Shown piece after piece: positions 1 to 7,544 of a stretch of 30,235 bases of DNA (position 1 is its first letter; every line of letters begins with the position of its first letter). Below the pieces are notes generated by a model, which was given only the letters and a program-made list of their open reading frames with translations, made no database searches and was not told the DNA's origin. Source of the stretch: CAZMXI01 sp964570205 (lineage in GTDB: Bacteria; Planctomycetota; Phycisphaerae; Tepidisphaerales; Tepidisphaeraceae); the NCBI GenBank assembly GCA_964570205.1, contig CAZMXI010000040.1, positions 1 through 30,235 on the forward strand, given 5' to 3'. A program made the position numbers and the translations under genes.

Positions 1-469
1 CCCATTTCTTGTAGTCTTCCGCGCGATCTTGGTGGATGCTCTTCAGAGCGGTGATGGTGCCTCCGTCGAGCCGCAATTCCCGGGGCAGTTGTTCGGGCTG
101 AAGCGTGCTGACCTCGGAGGGAAGCGCCAGAAGGCGGTGTTCCAGCCGCGAGAATGCCAGGTCGATGCGCCGGTACACTCGCGGGGCGACATCCCTGGCG
201 TATTGGCGGATCTGCTGTTCCCGCTCGGGATCTCGGGACTCGAACTTCACTCGGCTCAGGGCGTCGCGATGAACGTACTGACCCGGGCGATATGCGACCA
301 CCTGATCCCGGAGGGTGGTGATGCTGAAAGCCACCATCCAGAAGACGATGGCGATCGCGATGACCAGCAAGAACTGCGGCTCTCTGAGGCCCTGCCAGAG
401 CAGGCCGACATCGGGGCGATTCCTGCGGATCTCGACCCGGCGGCGGTGATGTTTGCGAAATCCGAACAT
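1..469 (-). CDS. 7TM-HD family membrane phosphohydrolase, N-terminal part (partial)
   Basis: Only the first 156 residues are inside the window; the gene runs off the left edge. After a basic, cytoplasmic-looking start (MFGFRKHHRRR) there is one membrane segment at about residues 34-49 (FLLVIAIAIVFWMVAF). An extracytoplasmic stretch follows with the pattern 'YRPGQYVHRDAL...DPEREQQIRQYARDVAPRVYR', which matches the start of the 7TMR-HDED extracellular domain of PgpH-like proteins. In that family, six more helices and a cytoplasmic HD domain that hydrolyses cyclic di-AMP follow; neither is visible here. The start is the ATG at 469, because an in-frame TGA lies just upstream. The gene begins 64 bp after phoH ends, and phoH followed by a 7TM-HD gene is a common bacterial order, which supports the call. 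The family assignment rests on the N-terminal pattern and the position. Confidence 0.72.
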   Translation of the reverse strand, partial: MFGFRKHHRRRVEIRRNRPDVGLLWQGLREPQFLLVIAIAIVFWMVAFSITTLRDQVVAYRPGQYVHRDALSRVKFESRDPEREQQIRQYARDVAPRVYRRIDLAFSRLEHRLLALPSEVSTLQPEQLPRELRLDGGTITALKSIHQDRAEDYKKW

Positions 470-533
470 CTTTTGAACGGCCGGTTGTCAACCGCCGGGC
501 GGCATGGGCCGTTCGCCGACGGGCAACGCATCA

Positions 534-1460
534 CTATCTCTCATACGCATTGACGATGTTCTGCACCAGGCGGTGTCGCACGATGTCTGCCCGGTCAAGT
601 TCCACCATGGCAATGCCCTTGATGCCCTTCAGTTTCTCCATGGCGTCGACCAGTCCGCTGGGTTGGTCTTCCGGCAGGTCCACCTGGCTGGGGTCACCGG
701 TTACGATCATTTTGGAGTCATGCCCGAGCCTTGTCAAAAACATCAGCATCTGGCTGGGGGTGGTGTTCTGGGCTTCGTCAAGGATAACGACACTGCCATT
801 GAGCGTCCGCCCGCGCATAAAGGCCAGCGGAATCACCTCAATGACATCATTGACCATGAAACGCTTGGCCTGGTCAAATTCCATCATGTCATGGAGCGCG
901 TCGAACAGTGGTCTAAGATATGGATTTACCTTGGCTTGCAAATCTCCGGGAAGGAAGCCGAGGCGTTCACCGGCCTCGACGGCCGGGCGAGCGAGGACGA
1001 TGCGTTTGACCTGTCCGCGCTTGAGAAGGCTTGCGGCGACAGCAACTGCCAGATAAGTCTTGCCGGTGCCGGCGGGGCCGACGCAGAACGTCAGGTCGTT
1101 CTCCAGCATTGCCCGCGTGTACCGATGCTGGCCGTCGGTCTTGGGGCGGATCGACCTTCCTCGAACGTAAATATCGATCTGGTCGGGGTTTTGCTCGTGC
1201 TGGTCGGCGGTGACATCGCTGATGGCGCGGCCAACGTCCTCCAGCGTTAACCATTCCTGCCGACGCAACTTGCGCTGCATCTGGTCGAGCACGGCGGCGG
1301 CCTTGCCAACCTGGTCTCTTTCGCCGGTGATGTGGAGTTCATCGTCGCGGCTGACGAGATGTATGCCAAAGGCTTCGCGCAGCATCCTCAGATGCCGATC
1401 GGCCGAGCCAAAAAGCGCCACCTTTTTGTCCGGCTGCTCTATGGTGATGCTCAGATTCAC
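534..1460 (-). CDS. phoH: PhoH family ATPase
   Basis: This 308-residue protein is the usual length for PhoH (YbeZ type), a cytoplasmic P-loop NTPase linked to RNA metabolism and ribosome maturation together with YbeY. Residues 1-100 form the small N-terminal domain. The Walker A motif GPAGTGKT is at 128-135, the Walker B motif VVILDEAQ at 224-231, and the sensor-like TGDPSQVDLP at 254-263. 'RPAVEAGERLGFLPGD' (158-173) is the family's hallmark stretch. The start is a GTG at 1460, with a purine-rich AGCGAGAAG as likely ribosome binding site about 9 nt upstream. The gene sits between cdsA and the 7TM-HD gene on the same strand. The 204-bp gap upstream holds a perfect TATAAT, so it may have its own promoter. 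No ybeY is visible; it could lie beyond the left edge. Confidence 0.97.
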   Translation of the reverse strand: MNLSITIEQPDKKVALFGSADRHLRMLREAFGIHLVSRDDELHITGERDQVGKAAAVLDQMQRKLRRQEWLTLEDVGRAISDVTADQHEQNPDQIDIYVRGRSIRPKTDGQHRYTRAMLENDLTFCVGPAGTGKTYLAVAVAASLLKRGQVKRIVLARPAVEAGERLGFLPGDLQAKVNPYLRPLFDALHDMMEFDQAKRFMVNDVIEVIPLAFMRGRTLNGSVVILDEAQNTTPSQMLMFLTRLGHDSKMIVTGDPSQVDLPEDQPSGLVDAMEKLKGIKGIAMVELDRADIVRHRLVQNIVNAYER

Positions 1461-1534
1461 GCCTGTGTTCTTCTCGCTATCTATGAAGATTGTGTACGCC
1501 CCGGCACAGGGGTCGGTTCAGTGGCTTACACAGC

Positions 1535-1540
1535 ATTATA
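1535..1540 (-). promoter_or_regulatory. Candidate -10 box (TATAAT) for phoH
   Basis: Reading the minus strand, GGATATAATGC lies in the 204-bp gap between cdsA and phoH and is a perfect -10 consensus. The expected -35 position has only a poor match (CTGGAG at 17-nt spacing). Transcription would begin near 1528, giving a 5' leader of roughly 68 nt before the GTG start of phoH. Nothing else recognisable is in this gap. Confidence 0.4.
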
Positions 1541-1664
1541 TCCGGCGAGGGAGTTTGCTCCAGAGCGGGCGGAAACTCGGTCGCATTGCCGATGGGAGCG
1601 TGGCGGTCTCGGGAGCACCGACGCACATTCGTACGGGCACGGGACTGTGGCTGGTTCGGGCGAA

Positions 1665-2537
1665 TCAGAACAGACTGAAAAGCAGGTAGGCAAACGGAGC
1701 GGCGAGCAGGGGGCTGTCGATGACATCCAGCACACCGCCGAAGCCGGGAATGAGATGGCCGGAATCCTTGACCTCGGCATCTCGCTTCATGAGGCTTTCG
1801 AGCAGGTCGCCCGCCTGGCCGACAAGGCCGATCAGAGTGCCGAAGATGAAGCCTTTCCACCATACGAGCCCGAACACCCAAGGCGCGCACACCGCGCCGA
1901 CGATGCCGGCGGTGAGGATTCCGAAGAACAGCCCTTCCCAGGTCTTGCCGGGGCTAAGCCAGGGGATGAGCTTGTGTCGGCCCGTGGCCTTGCCGCCAAA
2001 GAACGCGCCGATATCGGTGAACTTGACCGTCAGGAGGATCATGACGATGACCATCGTCGTGCCGCTGAAGCCGCCGGGGCGCGATGACTGCTTGACGCGC
2101 AGCGCCACCAGGAACCACGCCAGCCCGCCGAGGTAGAGCGTCGCCAGGACGGTGCCCGCCATGTTCTGGATCGCCTGTTCGGTGCGTTGGAGCCATGCCC
2201 GGTGCATGGCGGCCAGGATCATCACGGCGACGACGATGAACGCCAGCGTACTGGCCGCAATCGGCCGGAATCCGTCGAATTGCGTGAGGAAGCCGTGCGC
2301 GACCAGCGAGCCAGCGCCGAGGATGGCGATGGTTCGCTTGGGCCGGACCTGCTCGGCCGCGAAAAGCCGGGCCAGTTCGAAAACGGCCGGCGGCAGGATA
2401 AGGCCCAGAATGATCAGCAGGCCGACGCCATCGACGCCGTAGGCGACTTCGACCCAGTGGTCGAGCCAGAGCAGGCCCAGGAGGGCAGCCAGCATGATCG
2501 GTCCGAACGTCAGGCGGTTGCGAAGTGCGGGGTCCAT
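1665..2537 (-). CDS. cdsA: Phosphatidate cytidylyltransferase (CDP-diacylglycerol synthase)
   Basis: This 290-residue polytopic membrane protein makes CDP-diacylglycerol from CTP and phosphatidic acid, the entry point of phospholipid synthesis. Several hydrophobic helices fill residues 12-145. The C-terminal half has the conserved core: KFTDIGAFFGGKATGRHKL (172-190), SPGKTWEG (195-202) and the signature region SLMKRDAEVKDSG followed by PGFGGVLDVIDS (248-275). The catalytic-region Lys-Asp pair K256-D257 is present. Two signature positions differ from the classic consensus: the His of PxHGG is Phe266, and the Arg of LDRxD is Val272. The gene follows uppS by 110 bp on the same strand, the conserved uppS-cdsA order. 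The ATG at 2537 opens directly into the first helix. Confidence 0.95.
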   Translation of the reverse strand: MDPALRNRLTFGPIMLAALLGLLWLDHWVEVAYGVDGVGLLIILGLILPPAVFELARLFAAEQVRPKRTIAILGAGSLVAHGFLTQFDGFRPIAASTLAFIVVAVMILAAMHRAWLQRTEQAIQNMAGTVLATLYLGGLAWFLVALRVKQSSRPGGFSGTTMVIVMILLTVKFTDIGAFFGGKATGRHKLIPWLSPGKTWEGLFFGILTAGIVGAVCAPWVFGLVWWKGFIFGTLIGLVGQAGDLLESLMKRDAEVKDSGHLIPGFGGVLDVIDSPLLAAPFAYLLFSLF

Positions 2538-2647
2538 GTGCGGAAATTTGCCCGTTTACACCGAAGCCCGTCTATCGGTACAAGACTCGTGCGAATATCG
2601 CCGCACCCGCGGCGCTGCGAGGGACCGTCACCACGGCGGTTCCTTCT

Positions 2648-3430
2648 TTATTGCTCTGTCTTCGCCGCGGCGGGCAGCGTGTTGGTCTGGTCCAACGCGC
2701 CGAATCGCCGATGGCGGCCGGCGTAGGCCCTGATTGCCTGGTGCAGTTCAGGTTCATCGAAATCGGGCCAGAGCGCCTGGCTGACGTACAGTTCGGCGTA
2801 GCTGATCTGCCAGAGCAGGTAGTTGCTGATGCGCATCTCACCGGCGGTGCGGATCAGCAAATCGGGATCGGGCATGCCGGCGGTGTAAAGATGCTGGGCG
2901 ATGGTGGATTCATCGATTTGTGCTGGATCGATCTGGCCGGCCTTGGCCTTGGCGGCGATGGCGCGGCAGGCGTCGGCGATCTCGGCGCGGCTGCCGTAGT
3001 TGATGGCCAGAACCAGCGTGAGGCCGGTGTTGCCGCTGGTCCGGTCGATGGTGCGATTCATTTCGTCGATGACGCTTGGCGGCAGGTTGTCGAGGCGCCC
3101 GATCTGGCGGAAGCGGATGTTGTTCTGCATCATGGTGGGCAGTTCCTGGCGCAGGTACGCGGCGTACATCTGCATCAGAAAGGCCACCTCGTCAGCGGGT
3201 CGCTTCCAGTTTTCCAGAGAGAACGAATAGAGCGTGAGGTAATCGGGCCCTCCGTGGTCCTTGCGCAGACGGGCACATTCGGTGACGATTCGGCGGACGG
3301 TCTTGGCGCCCTGCTCGTGGCCCTTGATGCGAATCTGCCCGCGCCGGACCGCCCAGCGGCCGTTGCCATCCATAATGATGGCGATGTGCCGGGGCATGCG
3401 CTGAGCGGGAATGTCCAAACCATCGGTCAT
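2648..3430 (-). CDS. uppS: Isoprenyl transferase (undecaprenyl diphosphate synthase)
   Basis: This 260-residue cis-prenyltransferase condenses isopentenyl diphosphate onto farnesyl diphosphate to make undecaprenyl diphosphate, the lipid carrier for cell-wall and polysaccharide units. Motif I, HIAIIMDGNGRWA (15-27), carries the catalytic Asp21. GHEQGAKTVR (37-46) and LTLYSFSLENWKRP (65-78) follow. The C-terminal substrate-binding motif reads RTAGEMRISNYLLWQ, with Ala where most members have Ser. The chosen start at 3430 gives MTDGLDIPAQRMPRH and the normal family length; an in-frame ATG at 3559 would add 43 residues of unrelated low-complexity protein. There is no Shine-Dalgarno sequence, but TATACT lies 9 nt before the ATG, so the message may be nearly leaderless. 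It is followed by cdsA. Confidence 0.96.
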   Translation of the reverse strand: MTDGLDIPAQRMPRHIAIIMDGNGRWAVRRGQIRIKGHEQGAKTVRRIVTECARLRKDHGGPDYLTLYSFSLENWKRPADEVAFLMQMYAAYLRQELPTMMQNNIRFRQIGRLDNLPPSVIDEMNRTIDRTSGNTGLTLVLAINYGSRAEIADACRAIAAKAKAGQIDPAQIDESTIAQHLYTAGMPDPDLLIRTAGEMRISNYLLWQISYAELYVSQALWPDFDEPELHQAIRAYAGRHRRFGALDQTNTLPAAAKTEQ

Positions 3431-3439
3431 GGGCCGGGC

Positions 3440-3445
3440 AGTATA
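3440..3445 (-). promoter_or_regulatory. Candidate -10 box (TATACT) just before uppS
   Basis: On the minus strand TATACT ends 9 nt before the uppS ATG, preceded by the C/G-rich GTTCTGCGCG. No good -35 is seen at 16-18 nt. If used, transcription would begin about 2-4 nt before the start codon, in keeping with the lack of a Shine-Dalgarno sequence. The same arrangement is found at mqnA and pyk. Confidence 0.35.
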
Positions 3446-3607
3446 CGCGCAGAACCCCGCGGGGAGTAGGGCCGCACCCAACCAGGTCGGTCGAGGGGCG
3501 AGGGGGAGTGCGGTTGCCGGTTCCTCTTCCATCCGCCTTTGGCAAGCATCAAAGGCCAATGTTGTCGGTGTCAGTGTCGTCGGAGATGCGGGCCGTCTCC
3601 CGGCGCC

Positions 3608-3994
3608 TCACATGGCGGTGGTCTCGGATGCGGCGGTGGCTGGCCGGGTGGGGTCAGGGGCGGCCATGAGGAAATCGTAGTAGTTGGTCGTGATGGTGGG
3701 CTCGCGGCCGGCGCTGGCCAGAAGCTGCATGAACTCCTTCACCAGCGCCTGGGCGGCGGGGTCATTGCGCTCGGCCGACTGCACGGCCTGGAAGTGCCGA
3801 CGGTCGCGGAAACGCAGCATCTGCACGAAGCGGCTTATTGGCCGCGATTCGCCGAATTCCGCCCCAAGCTGTTCGCACACCTCGAAATGATCGCAGCCGA
3901 GCGTCTTGAGCATCTGACGGAATCGGCGCATGAGGCGTTCGTGTTCGTTGCGCTTTTCGGCGGGTATCAGGTAGCTGTTGGTTTGCAGGAGCAT
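3608..3994 (-). CDS. Small conserved-looking protein of unknown function
   Basis: This 128-residue soluble protein has no signal peptide or membrane segment. It opens MLLQTNSYLIPAEKRNEHERLMRRFRQML, a beta strand followed by a charged helix, and repeats a similar pattern at RPISRFVQMLRFRDRRHFQAV. Such a strand-helix alternation, with paired aromatic and acidic residues, suggests a ferredoxin-like alpha/beta fold of the dimeric Dabb or antibiotic-monooxygenase type; this is only a structural guess. The last 20 residues are a loose Ala/Thr/Pro tail. The gene lies between nuoI (53 bp upstream) and uppS (177 bp downstream) on the same strand and shares codon character with them, so it looks real. 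Confidence 0.65.
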   Translation of the reverse strand: MLLQTNSYLIPAEKRNEHERLMRRFRQMLKTLGCDHFEVCEQLGAEFGESRPISRFVQMLRFRDRRHFQAVQSAERNDPAAQALVKEFMQLLASAGREPTITTNYYDFLMAAPDPTRPATAASETTAM

Positions 3995-4047
3995 GCGCGG
4001 GCCATTGTGCCAGAATCTCTCCGCGCGTTCAAACGCCTGTGCCGCCG

Positions 4048-4581
4048 CTACATCGGTTCCACCTTCACGGTCTGGTCGTATATCTGCAGCAGTTTGGCCT
4101 TGTCGAAGACCATCTCTTGGCGGGTCAAGCCGACGATGTCGTACTCATGGGTGAGTTCAATGGCATCGACGGGGCAGGCTTCCTCGCACATGCCGCAGTA
4201 GATGCAGCGCAGTTCATCGATGTCGAACTTGACGGGGTACTTTTCGCGGTCGGGCCAGGGCGATTCGCCGGCCTCGATGTGGATGCAGCGAGCGGGACAG
4301 GCGGTCGAGCACATGAAGCAGGCCACGCACTTCACCCGGCCGGATTCATCCTTGTTCAGCCGGTGCACGCCGCGGTAGATGCGTGCGGCCATTCCGCCCT
4401 GATCCACAGGCTGGTGGTCGCGCTTTTCCTCAGGGTACTGGAGCACGCGGTCCTTGCCGCCCAGCGTGAGGAACATGTGCTTAAACGTGGTGCCCAGCCC
4501 CGCCAGCACCTGCGGCAGGTAGAACTGATCGGCCAGGGTCAGTGTGGGCTCCTGAAGCTCGATGATGTCGCTGTCTTTCAT
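4048..4581 (-). CDS. nuoI: NADH-quinone oxidoreductase subunit I (two 4Fe-4S clusters)
   Basis: This 177-residue protein is the peripheral-arm ferredoxin subunit of complex I, carrying electrons through clusters N6a and N6b toward the quinone site. Two complete CxxCxxCxxxCP motifs are present: C85, C88, C91, C95 and C126, C129, C132, C136. The N-terminal region contains the family's amphipathic stretch and 'QYPEEKRD' (48-55). The ATG at 4581 lies 12 bp after nuoH, with AGGAT about 10 nt upstream as binding site, so the two genes are co-transcribed. In most nuo operons nuoJ follows directly; here the next gene downstream is a small unknown one. Confidence 0.97.
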   Translation of the reverse strand: MKDSDIIELQEPTLTLADQFYLPQVLAGLGTTFKHMFLTLGGKDRVLQYPEEKRDHQPVDQGGMAARIYRGVHRLNKDESGRVKCVACFMCSTACPARCIHIEAGESPWPDREKYPVKFDIDELRCIYCGMCEEACPVDAIELTHEYDIVGLTRQEMVFDKAKLLQIYDQTVKVEPM

Positions 4582-4593
4582 GGCGGTATGATC

Positions 4594-6021
4594 CTATGCC
4601 TTGGCCGGCAGGGGGGCGGCGGCAAAACGGCTGCCTTCGACGGCCAGCCGACGGTTGGTGGGCGGGGCGGCCGGCACGATGAAGCTCAGGCCAACGGCAG
4701 CCACCATTACGATGACGTTCGCAGCAAGCAGAACTGCTGCCATGAGGGCGTCCAGCCAACGGCGCTGGCGGTAGATTTCGGTATTCGGGCCAAAGATGTA
4801 GATCACCACGGCCGTGATGACCAGCAGCGCCAGCGAGATGGGGATCAGCGCCCGCCACGACAGCATCATCAACTGGTCGAAACGGAATCGCGGCAGGCTC
4901 CACCGCACCCACATGAAGATGAAGATGACCAGCAGCAGCTTCGCGAAGAAGACAACGAACCGCAGGATGGCGATCCAGAGGCTGTCGGTGACGGCCGGAT
5001 TGGCCGGATCGATGTTGCCGGTGAGGCCGGGGAAATGCCACCCGCCGAAGAACAGCGCCACGCACAGGGCGCTGGTGACGATCATGCCGGCGTATTCGGC
5101 CAGGAAGAACAGCGCAAAACGCATGGAGGAGTATTCCGTGTGATAGCCGCCGACGAGTTCCTGCTCGGCCTCGGCGAGGTCGAACGGCGCGCGGTTGGCT
5201 TCGGCGTGGATGCAGATGAGGAATACGACAAACGCCAGCGGCTGGCAGAAGACGTTCCACGCGGGAATGAACCCCAGCCAGTAGTGCGCCTGGTTCTGCA
5301 CGATGACGCCCAGATCCAGCGTGCCGAACATGACGGCAACCGTCAGCAGCGACAGACCCAGCGGGATTTCGTACGAGATCATCTGCGCTGTGGCGCGCAG
5401 GCCACCCAGGAACGAGTACTTGTTGTTGGATGCCCACCCGCCGACCACGATCCCGTACACCGCCAGCGACAGGACGGCGATGATGTACAGCGCGCCGATG
5501 TTCAGGTTGGCGATCTGAAAGAACCACCCGTGGGTGAAAGTGACCTGGTTGCCGGCCACGACCGGCTCACCGACCACCTGGTGCCATTGCGGCAGGCTGG
5601 CGGCGATGGCCGCGTCTACGGCGGCGGAATTTGCGCCAGCGGGCAGGGTGATCGTCGTCGCATGCCCGACGACCCCGCCCCACGGGATCACCGCGATCGC
5701 GATGAACACCACCAACATCATCACCGCCGGGGCGACAGTGAACAGGATGCTGTCTACGCCGGCCGGCTTGTAGTCTTCCTTGAGAAAGAACTTCAGCCCG
5801 TCGGCCAGCGGTTGGCCCAGGCCGAGCATCTTCCTGTCTTTAAGCCACGGGATGATCCCGAAGCCCAGACCCACCCGGTTCGGCCCGACGCGGTCTTGCG
5901 TCCACGCCGCCACCTTGCGCTCAAGCAGGATCAGGTAAGCCACCGTGCCCAGCGCCGCGGCGGGGATGATGAGCGTCAGCCATACCCAGGGGGGGATATG
6001 AGTTGAAATCCAGTCGAGCAT
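4594..6021 (-). CDS. nuoH: NADH-quinone oxidoreductase subunit H
   Basis: This 475-residue membrane subunit links the peripheral arm of complex I to the proton-pumping arm and forms part of the quinone cavity. Conserved stretches are LLERKVAAWTQDRVGPNRVG (32-51), QPLADGLKFFLKED (70-83), GGWASNNKYSFLGGLR, AQMISYEIPLGLS and the acidic loop EANRAPFDLAEAEQELVGGYHTEY. Eight or so hydrophobic helices are visible. Most bacterial NuoH are about 320-400 residues. The extra length here comes from a polar insert at about residues 117-165, between the second helix and the 'IANLNIGALYI' helix, and from a longer C-terminus that adds a helix. Its neighbour nuoI supports complex I function, but no other nuo gene is in the window. 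Confidence 0.97.
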   Translation of the reverse strand: MLDWISTHIPPWVWLTLIIPAAALGTVAYLILLERKVAAWTQDRVGPNRVGLGFGIIPWLKDRKMLGLGQPLADGLKFFLKEDYKPAGVDSILFTVAPAVMMLVVFIAIAVIPWGGVVGHATTITLPAGANSAAVDAAIAASLPQWHQVVGEPVVAGNQVTFTHGWFFQIANLNIGALYIIAVLSLAVYGIVVGGWASNNKYSFLGGLRATAQMISYEIPLGLSLLTVAVMFGTLDLGVIVQNQAHYWLGFIPAWNVFCQPLAFVVFLICIHAEANRAPFDLAEAEQELVGGYHTEYSSMRFALFFLAEYAGMIVTSALCVALFFGGWHFPGLTGNIDPANPAVTDSLWIAILRFVVFFAKLLLVIFIFMWVRWSLPRFRFDQLMMLSWRALIPISLALLVITAVVIYIFGPNTEIYRQRRWLDALMAAVLLAANVIVMVAAVGLSFIVPAAPPTNRRLAVEGSRFAAAPLPAKA

Positions 6022-6042
6022 GTGATTGGTCCATCGTCAGTG

Positions 6043-6068
6043 GTCCGCGGCCCCTCGTGGGCCAGGAC
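6043..6068 (-). other. GC-rich inverted repeat in the nuoH leader
   Basis: The arms GTCC-gc-GGCCC and GGGCC-a-GGAC pair across a 5-nt loop, 22 nt upstream of the nuoH start in the 155-bp gap between nuoH and the glycosyltransferase gene. No T-run follows on either strand, so it is a weak terminator candidate for the upstream cytochrome operon or a leader structure for nuoHI. Confidence 0.3.
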
Positions 6069-6176
6069 GTCAGATGTCACATGATAGGTGCGGACGGCTG
6101 GCGCACCAAGGGGCGGACAGCGGAATTGGGCAGAAGGGGCCGGGCGATGTCGCGGAGGGCCGGGTGGCGCACGGAT

Positions 6177-6920
6177 CTATGGGCGATCAGCCGGTTGCGT
6201 GGGCGGTTCGCTGGCGAGCTGTCGCTTGATGGCGTGGAGCTCGGCGAACGTGTGGAGCATTTCCCGTGAGGGCTTGAGCCGCGAGTCGCGGTCGCAGGTC
6301 CAGTGGACGGGGAACTCAGCGATGCGATAGCCGGCGGCCAGGGCGCGGGCGATCACCTCGAGATCGAACATAAACCCGTCGGTGACGCAGGCGATGTAGA
6401 GCTTGCGGGCGACATCGCCGCGGTAAATCTTGAAGCCGCACTGGGTGTCGGAGAAGCGGGGTATGCGCATGTAGCGGCGGACCACGCCTCGGAACAGGCG
6501 TGAGAGTATCCGGCGGTAGAGACTCTGAGGTCGGGTAATGACGCTATCGGGCAGCTTGCGCGAGCCGTTGGCGATGTCGCAATCGCCGCGGCGGAGCATG
6601 TCGAGGGCGGGCAGGCAGTCGTCGAAGGGCACACATACTCCGGAATCGGCGAACATAACGTAATCGCCGCGTGCTTCCCGCATGCCGTGGCGAAGGGCCG
6701 AGCCCTTGCCGCGATGCTCCAGTTCCAGCACCCGAAGCTCGACGCCCGGCGGAATGGGCGTTCTTCGGGCAGCGGCGGCGGTGCCGTCGGGGCTGCCGTC
6801 GTCGGCGATGATGACCTCGCCCGTGATGCCGGCACGCACCAGGAAGTCGGCCGCTGCGCGCACATCGGCCGAGATCTTATGAGCCTCCCTGTAGGCCGGA
6901 ATGACGATCGAGAGTTCCAT
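6177..6920 (-). CDS. Family 2 glycosyltransferase, dolichyl-phosphate-sugar synthase-like
   Basis: This 247-residue GT-A fold protein resembles bacterial relatives of dolichyl-phosphate mannose/glucose synthases, which move a sugar from a nucleotide onto a polyprenyl phosphate at the cytoplasmic face of the membrane. It opens MELSIVIPAYREAHKI, then has IIADDGSPDGT (37-47), the 'HRGKGSALRHGMREARGDY' stretch (69-87), and SDTQCGFKIYRGDVA, typical of this subgroup. The metal-binding D-x-D position reads ADSGVCVPFDD (91-101), so the second Asp is Gly94. There is no C-terminal membrane segment. The start at 6920 puts the protein right at the family's beta strand; a longer in-frame start would run into the upstream gene. 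It lies 34 bp after the membrane protein gene, as the third gene of the cytochrome operon. The sugar is not predictable. Confidence 0.85.
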   Translation of the reverse strand: MELSIVIPAYREAHKISADVRAAADFLVRAGITGEVIIADDGSPDGTAAAARRTPIPPGVELRVLELEHRGKGSALRHGMREARGDYVMFADSGVCVPFDDCLPALDMLRRGDCDIANGSRKLPDSVITRPQSLYRRILSRLFRGVVRRYMRIPRFSDTQCGFKIYRGDVARKLYIACVTDGFMFDLEVIARALAAGYRIAEFPVHWTCDRDSRLKPSREMLHTFAELHAIKRQLASEPPTQPADRP

Positions 6921-6954
6921 GTAACCGCGAAATCCTGCCGTACGGCGTTGCAGG

Positions 6955-7497
6955 TCAAGCCTGTTGCACAGGGGCATGCGGGGCCTGTTCCGCGGCGGGG
7001 GCGGCAATGCCGCCGCGCGTGGCCGCGAAGCTGAGGGCGAAGACCATCACGAGCAGCGAACCGTAGCGGTGTGTTTCGTAAAGGAGCTCCTGGCCATGTG
7101 TTCCGAAGATCGGTGTCATGGGAATGACCGCGGTCAGGATGACCACCAGCGACGACGCGAGCATGAGCCAGAACGAGCAGCGTCCGGGAAGGCTCTTGCG
7201 ATCGGGCATGTAACGGTCTGAGGTCATCAGCGACATCGCGGTGACAGCAACGGCGAAAAGCGGTGCGCCGGCGCAATGGGTCATGAGCAGGAGGTCGGAC
7301 ATGCGCCCGCCCCAGCCGATGCCGGCGATGAGGCCGGTGATGGCGGCGACGGCGAGGCCGAGCAGGGCGGCGAGCCAGGTAAGTCGCTCGACGATGCAGC
7401 AAGCGGGAACGCGATTCCGCCCGGCGCGGGCGCGGGACACGAGTACCAGCACGACCGCGAGGGCAAGACCGACAATGGCGAAGATTCGGAACGTCAT
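6955..7497 (-). CDS. Five-helix membrane protein, possible b-type cytochrome partner of the multiheme cytochrome
   Basis: This 180-residue protein has five hydrophobic helices at about residues 4-21, 39-61, 68-91, 108-131 and 145-160. Three histidines stand at or near membrane edges: H74 in helix 3 (LLLMTHCAGAP), and H134 and H143 in the turn between helices 4 and 5 (FGTHGQELLYETHRYGSLL). Pairs of such histidines are the usual heme ligands in four-helix cytochrome b proteins, so a heme-b, quinol-reactive role is a reasonable inference, but I do not recognise a named family. The gene lies 47 bp after the seven-heme cytochrome c gene, which fits a membrane anchor or quinone-facing partner for it. 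The C-terminus is a short Ala/Pro/Gln tail. Confidence 0.7.
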   Translation of the reverse strand: MTFRIFAIVGLALAVVLVLVSRARAGRNRVPACCIVERLTWLAALLGLAVAAITGLIAGIGWGGRMSDLLLMTHCAGAPLFAVAVTAMSLMTSDRYMPDRKSLPGRCSFWLMLASSLVVILTAVIPMTPIFGTHGQELLYETHRYGSLLVMVFALSFAATRGGIAAPAAEQAPHAPVQQA

Positions 7498-7544
7498 ATG
7501 GATCTCGGATTCAGAGCCTTTGGTCTCTCAGGGTTCTCGGGACA

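Noticed and set aside
3431..3559. Longer N-terminus for UppS
   Set aside because: It adds 43 residues without family similarity and passes through the -10-like box.
4039..6006. 655-codon open frame on the plus strand opposite nuoH and nuoI
   Set aside because: The two nuo genes are unmistakable; the opposite frame is His/Asp/Gln-rich and shows no family features.
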